In this document: piece after piece, positions 62,712 to 64,000 of the stretch | Numbering within the stretch: the stretch's first letter is position 1 | Layout of the letters: each line of letters begins with the position of its first letter | From: Saccharophagus sp. K07 | Lineage (GTDB): Bacteria > Pseudomonadota > Gammaproteobacteria > Pseudomonadales > Cellvibrionaceae | Direction: 5' to 3' | NCBI RefSeq assembly: GCF_014336955.1 | Contig: NZ_QRAI01000001.1 | Location: 1,364,001-1,428,000 of the forward strand | Length of the DNA: 64,000 nucleotides | The notes under the pieces: model-generated | The model's database searches: none | The model's input: the letters and a program-made list of their open reading frames with translations, nothing else | Told to the model about the DNA's origin: nothing | Translations under genes and position numbers: made by a program

Positions 62712-63152
62712 TCAGAGATACTGAGGGGTATATACCTGCGGGTCGCGATCGGCAGCGAGTAGCTGATTGAGGATGTCGTTGTGCATGGCCAACAATTTGC
62801 CGTTGCGTTCATTCAACTGCTTGGCTTGCTTAACCAATTCGGCCAGTTCCTGCCACTGTTGCTGCAAGGCTTTGCGGCGACTGTCGGAGAAGAGTAAAAA
62901 CGCTTGCTTCATTGCCTCCGCGCCGGTGCCCAGACCAAACGCAGCAAGAATTTTGCTGCGCCGCTCGGTGCGTGCGCGGACCTCTTCCAGCACAAGGTTG
63001 ATCTGAGCATTGATGCGTTCGATGGCTGCACTATTGCGTTCAAGCAACTGCTGATAAAGGTCCTGCATCAAACCGTGCAAGCCCGGGTAATCGACGCAGT
63101 CCTGTTGGATGTCGCGTTCCAGAACCTGTAGCAGCTGCTCACGTCGGTTCAC
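62712..63152 (-). CDS. flgN: FlgN-like flagellar chaperone
   Basis: 146 aa from a GTG start overlapping the flgM stop as GTGA. All-helical: LQVLERDIQQDCVDYPGLHG, LMQDLYQQLLERNSAAIERI, then LVKQAKQLNERNGKLLAMHN, which fits the FlgN end. Protects FlgK and FlgL before export. Product of the flgM-flgN pair, here located away from flgA. Confidence 0.82.
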   Translation of the reverse strand: MNRREQLLQVLERDIQQDCVDYPGLHGLMQDLYQQLLERNSAAIERINAQINLVLEEVRARTERRSKILAAFGLGTGAEAMKQAFLLFSDSRRKALQQQWQELAELVKQAKQLNERNGKLLAMHNDILNQLLAADRDPQVYTPQYL

Positions 63153-63433
63153 ACATCACTACCTTTGTGATAGCTGAGGATGCTGCTCGCGAGCGAGGCT
63201 ATATCGGTGTTGATATCGCCACGTAACAGCGCTTGTTTCGCAGCCGCTACTTTGTCCATATCGACATCCGGCAGGCTCCGCATTGCATCCTGCAGCACAT
63301 CCAGGCGAACTTCATTGGATTTTGCATCAGTGCTGGCGTCTGTTTTAGCAGGCGTCGACGCGTCAAGTTTAGCGGGTGCCGTCGCATCGCTGGGAAGCGT
63401 ATAGCCGGGCGTAAGTTGTCTGGTGATTTCCAT
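63149..63433 (-). CDS. flgM: Anti-sigma-28 factor FlgM
   Basis: 94 aa. The disordered N-terminus is rich in Ala, Thr and Asp, with repeated TPAKTDAST-like stretches. The sigma-binding C-terminal helices are VRLDVLQDAMRSLPDVDMDK, VAAAKQALLRGDINTDIASL, ASSILSYHK. Holds FliA inactive until secreted on hook completion. Encoded in the same block as fliA. Confidence 0.9.
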   Translation of the reverse strand: MEITRQLTPGYTLPSDATAPAKLDASTPAKTDASTDAKSNEVRLDVLQDAMRSLPDVDMDKVAAAKQALLRGDINTDIASLASSILSYHKGSDV

Positions 63434-63604
63434 GATTTGTCCTGCAAAAATTTGGTACTGCTAGTTATAAGCGACCATCCGGGGCAACGCCTTAAATAGA
63501 AATTTAAAATTTATCCGCTGATCAGCACCAGCGCTTGATTAAGTGTATGCATTGGCTGCGAATTACGCGCGAGCTAACCCGGCTATTTTGCCGTGACCCT
63601 TTCT

Positions 63605-64000
63605 CTAAACCCCTTGTGCACGCCACCAAGTTTGGGCAGCGAGGCCATCCTGAATTTTTTGTTCCTGCTGTGCGAGGGCCTGCTGCCACTGCGCCATTTT
63701 AGCTTCGAGCACATGGCTGATGACCTTTTCACCACGCATGGCGGCCAGCAGTTCGCTCTGGATCCTGGCGAGATTCTCTTCCGCCAAAGTCAATTCGCGT
63801 CTTTGCAGCTCAAGCATTTTATGTAAGGTGGCTTTGTACTTTTGCTGATTGTCGCGCTGCAACGGGGTGGTCATAGGCGCGGTAATCGTGCACAGCCGGG
63901 TCAGGCCGGCAATGTTATTGCGATAGCGCTGACACAAACCCTGCTGGTAATTTACCCGCCCGAGCATTTCCTGCACTTTGTTATTGCGCAAACGTGCCAG
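63605..64000 (-). CDS. fliJ: FliJ flagellar export protein, N-terminus outside the window
   Basis: About 130 residues to the window edge, with the frame still open (LARLRNNKVQEMLGRVNYQQ), so roughly 15-25 N-terminal residues are missing. A long antiparallel coiled coil (HKMLELQRRELTLAEENLAR, ALAQQEQKIQDGLAAQTWWR) is typical of FliJ, the ATPase-associated stalk and chaperone-escort protein. Its presence implies fliE-F-G-H-I continue to the right. Confidence 0.8.
   Translation of the reverse strand: MARLRNNKVQEMLGRVNYQQGLCQRYRNNIAGLTRLCTITAPMTTPLQRDNQQKYKATLHKMLELQRRELTLAEENLARIQSELLAAMRGEKVISHVLEAKMAQWQQALAQQEQKIQDGLAAQTWWRAQGV

Overview
The window looks like chromosomal DNA of a gammaproteobacterium. 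The flagellar, MetE, azurin, CueR and CusR-type proteins all read as gammaproteobacterial. A Cellvibrio-like marine or soil lineage is my guess, but no rRNA or other marker is present to fix it. No tRNA, rRNA or CRISPR array was seen.

Region 1 (1-9348, minus strand) is one tightly packed glycan operon. In transcription order it holds a UDP-xylose-synthase-like SDR whose catalytic YxxxK reads FDEGQ, a 45-codon microORF joined to both neighbours by ATGA overlaps, a glycosidase-like barrel fused to an NAD-dependent sugar epimerase, a 73-aa ORF, a Gfo/Idh/MocA oxidoreductase, a GT4 glycosyltransferase and three CgeB-like glycosyltransferases. A sigma-54-like GG-N10-GC site lies upstream. The glycan is unknown.

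Region 2 (9540-16370) holds metE with a MetR-type operator, a divergent azurin gene, a TonB-dependent receptor and a lone tyrosine recombinase.

Region 3 (16800-36184) is a decaying heavy-metal/copper island. Its left edge is a Tn3-family transposase remnant. An HME-RND pump (CzcA type) is 5'-truncated, carries an apparent frameshift and is split by an IS3-family element. GDT1, CDF, CopA ATPase, a CopZ-like chaperone and CueR follow, with three CueR-type promoters of 19-bp spacing. The CusS-like sensor kinase is split by a second, apparently identical IS3 copy, next to an intact CusR-like regulator. Periplasmic copper genes come next: multicopper oxidase, CopB, DUF411 protein, Met/His-rich protein, cytochrome c, glutaredoxin-MauE fusion and a small membrane protein. 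An IS5-family element has replaced the last residues of that membrane protein. Both IS3 insertions have 3-bp target duplications and the IS5 has CTAG, so the original genes can be rebuilt on paper. An AraC-type regulator follows.

Region 4 (37700-64000) is a flagellar locus of the lateral (Laf/Flag-2) type. The flgBCDEFGHIJKL operon runs on the minus strand with flgA divergent; FlgJ carries an SLT transglycosylase domain. Two closely related flagellin genes follow, then a membrane-bound ToxR-like regulator with a ToxS-like partner (LafZ position). Next is the block fliD-fliS-fliT-fliK-fliL-fliA-motA-motB, the lafBCDEFSTU order, preceded by flgM-flgN and a partial fliJ at the window edge. Sigma-54-like sites precede fliD and flgB, as expected for a LafK-controlled system.

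The intergenic DNA around the flagellins is packed with about 75-bp palindromic units. One GIY-YIG nuclease gene sits between what look like the two arms of such a unit. This suggests an autonomous element whose MITE-like derivatives are the other repeats, and it is the observation I would follow first.
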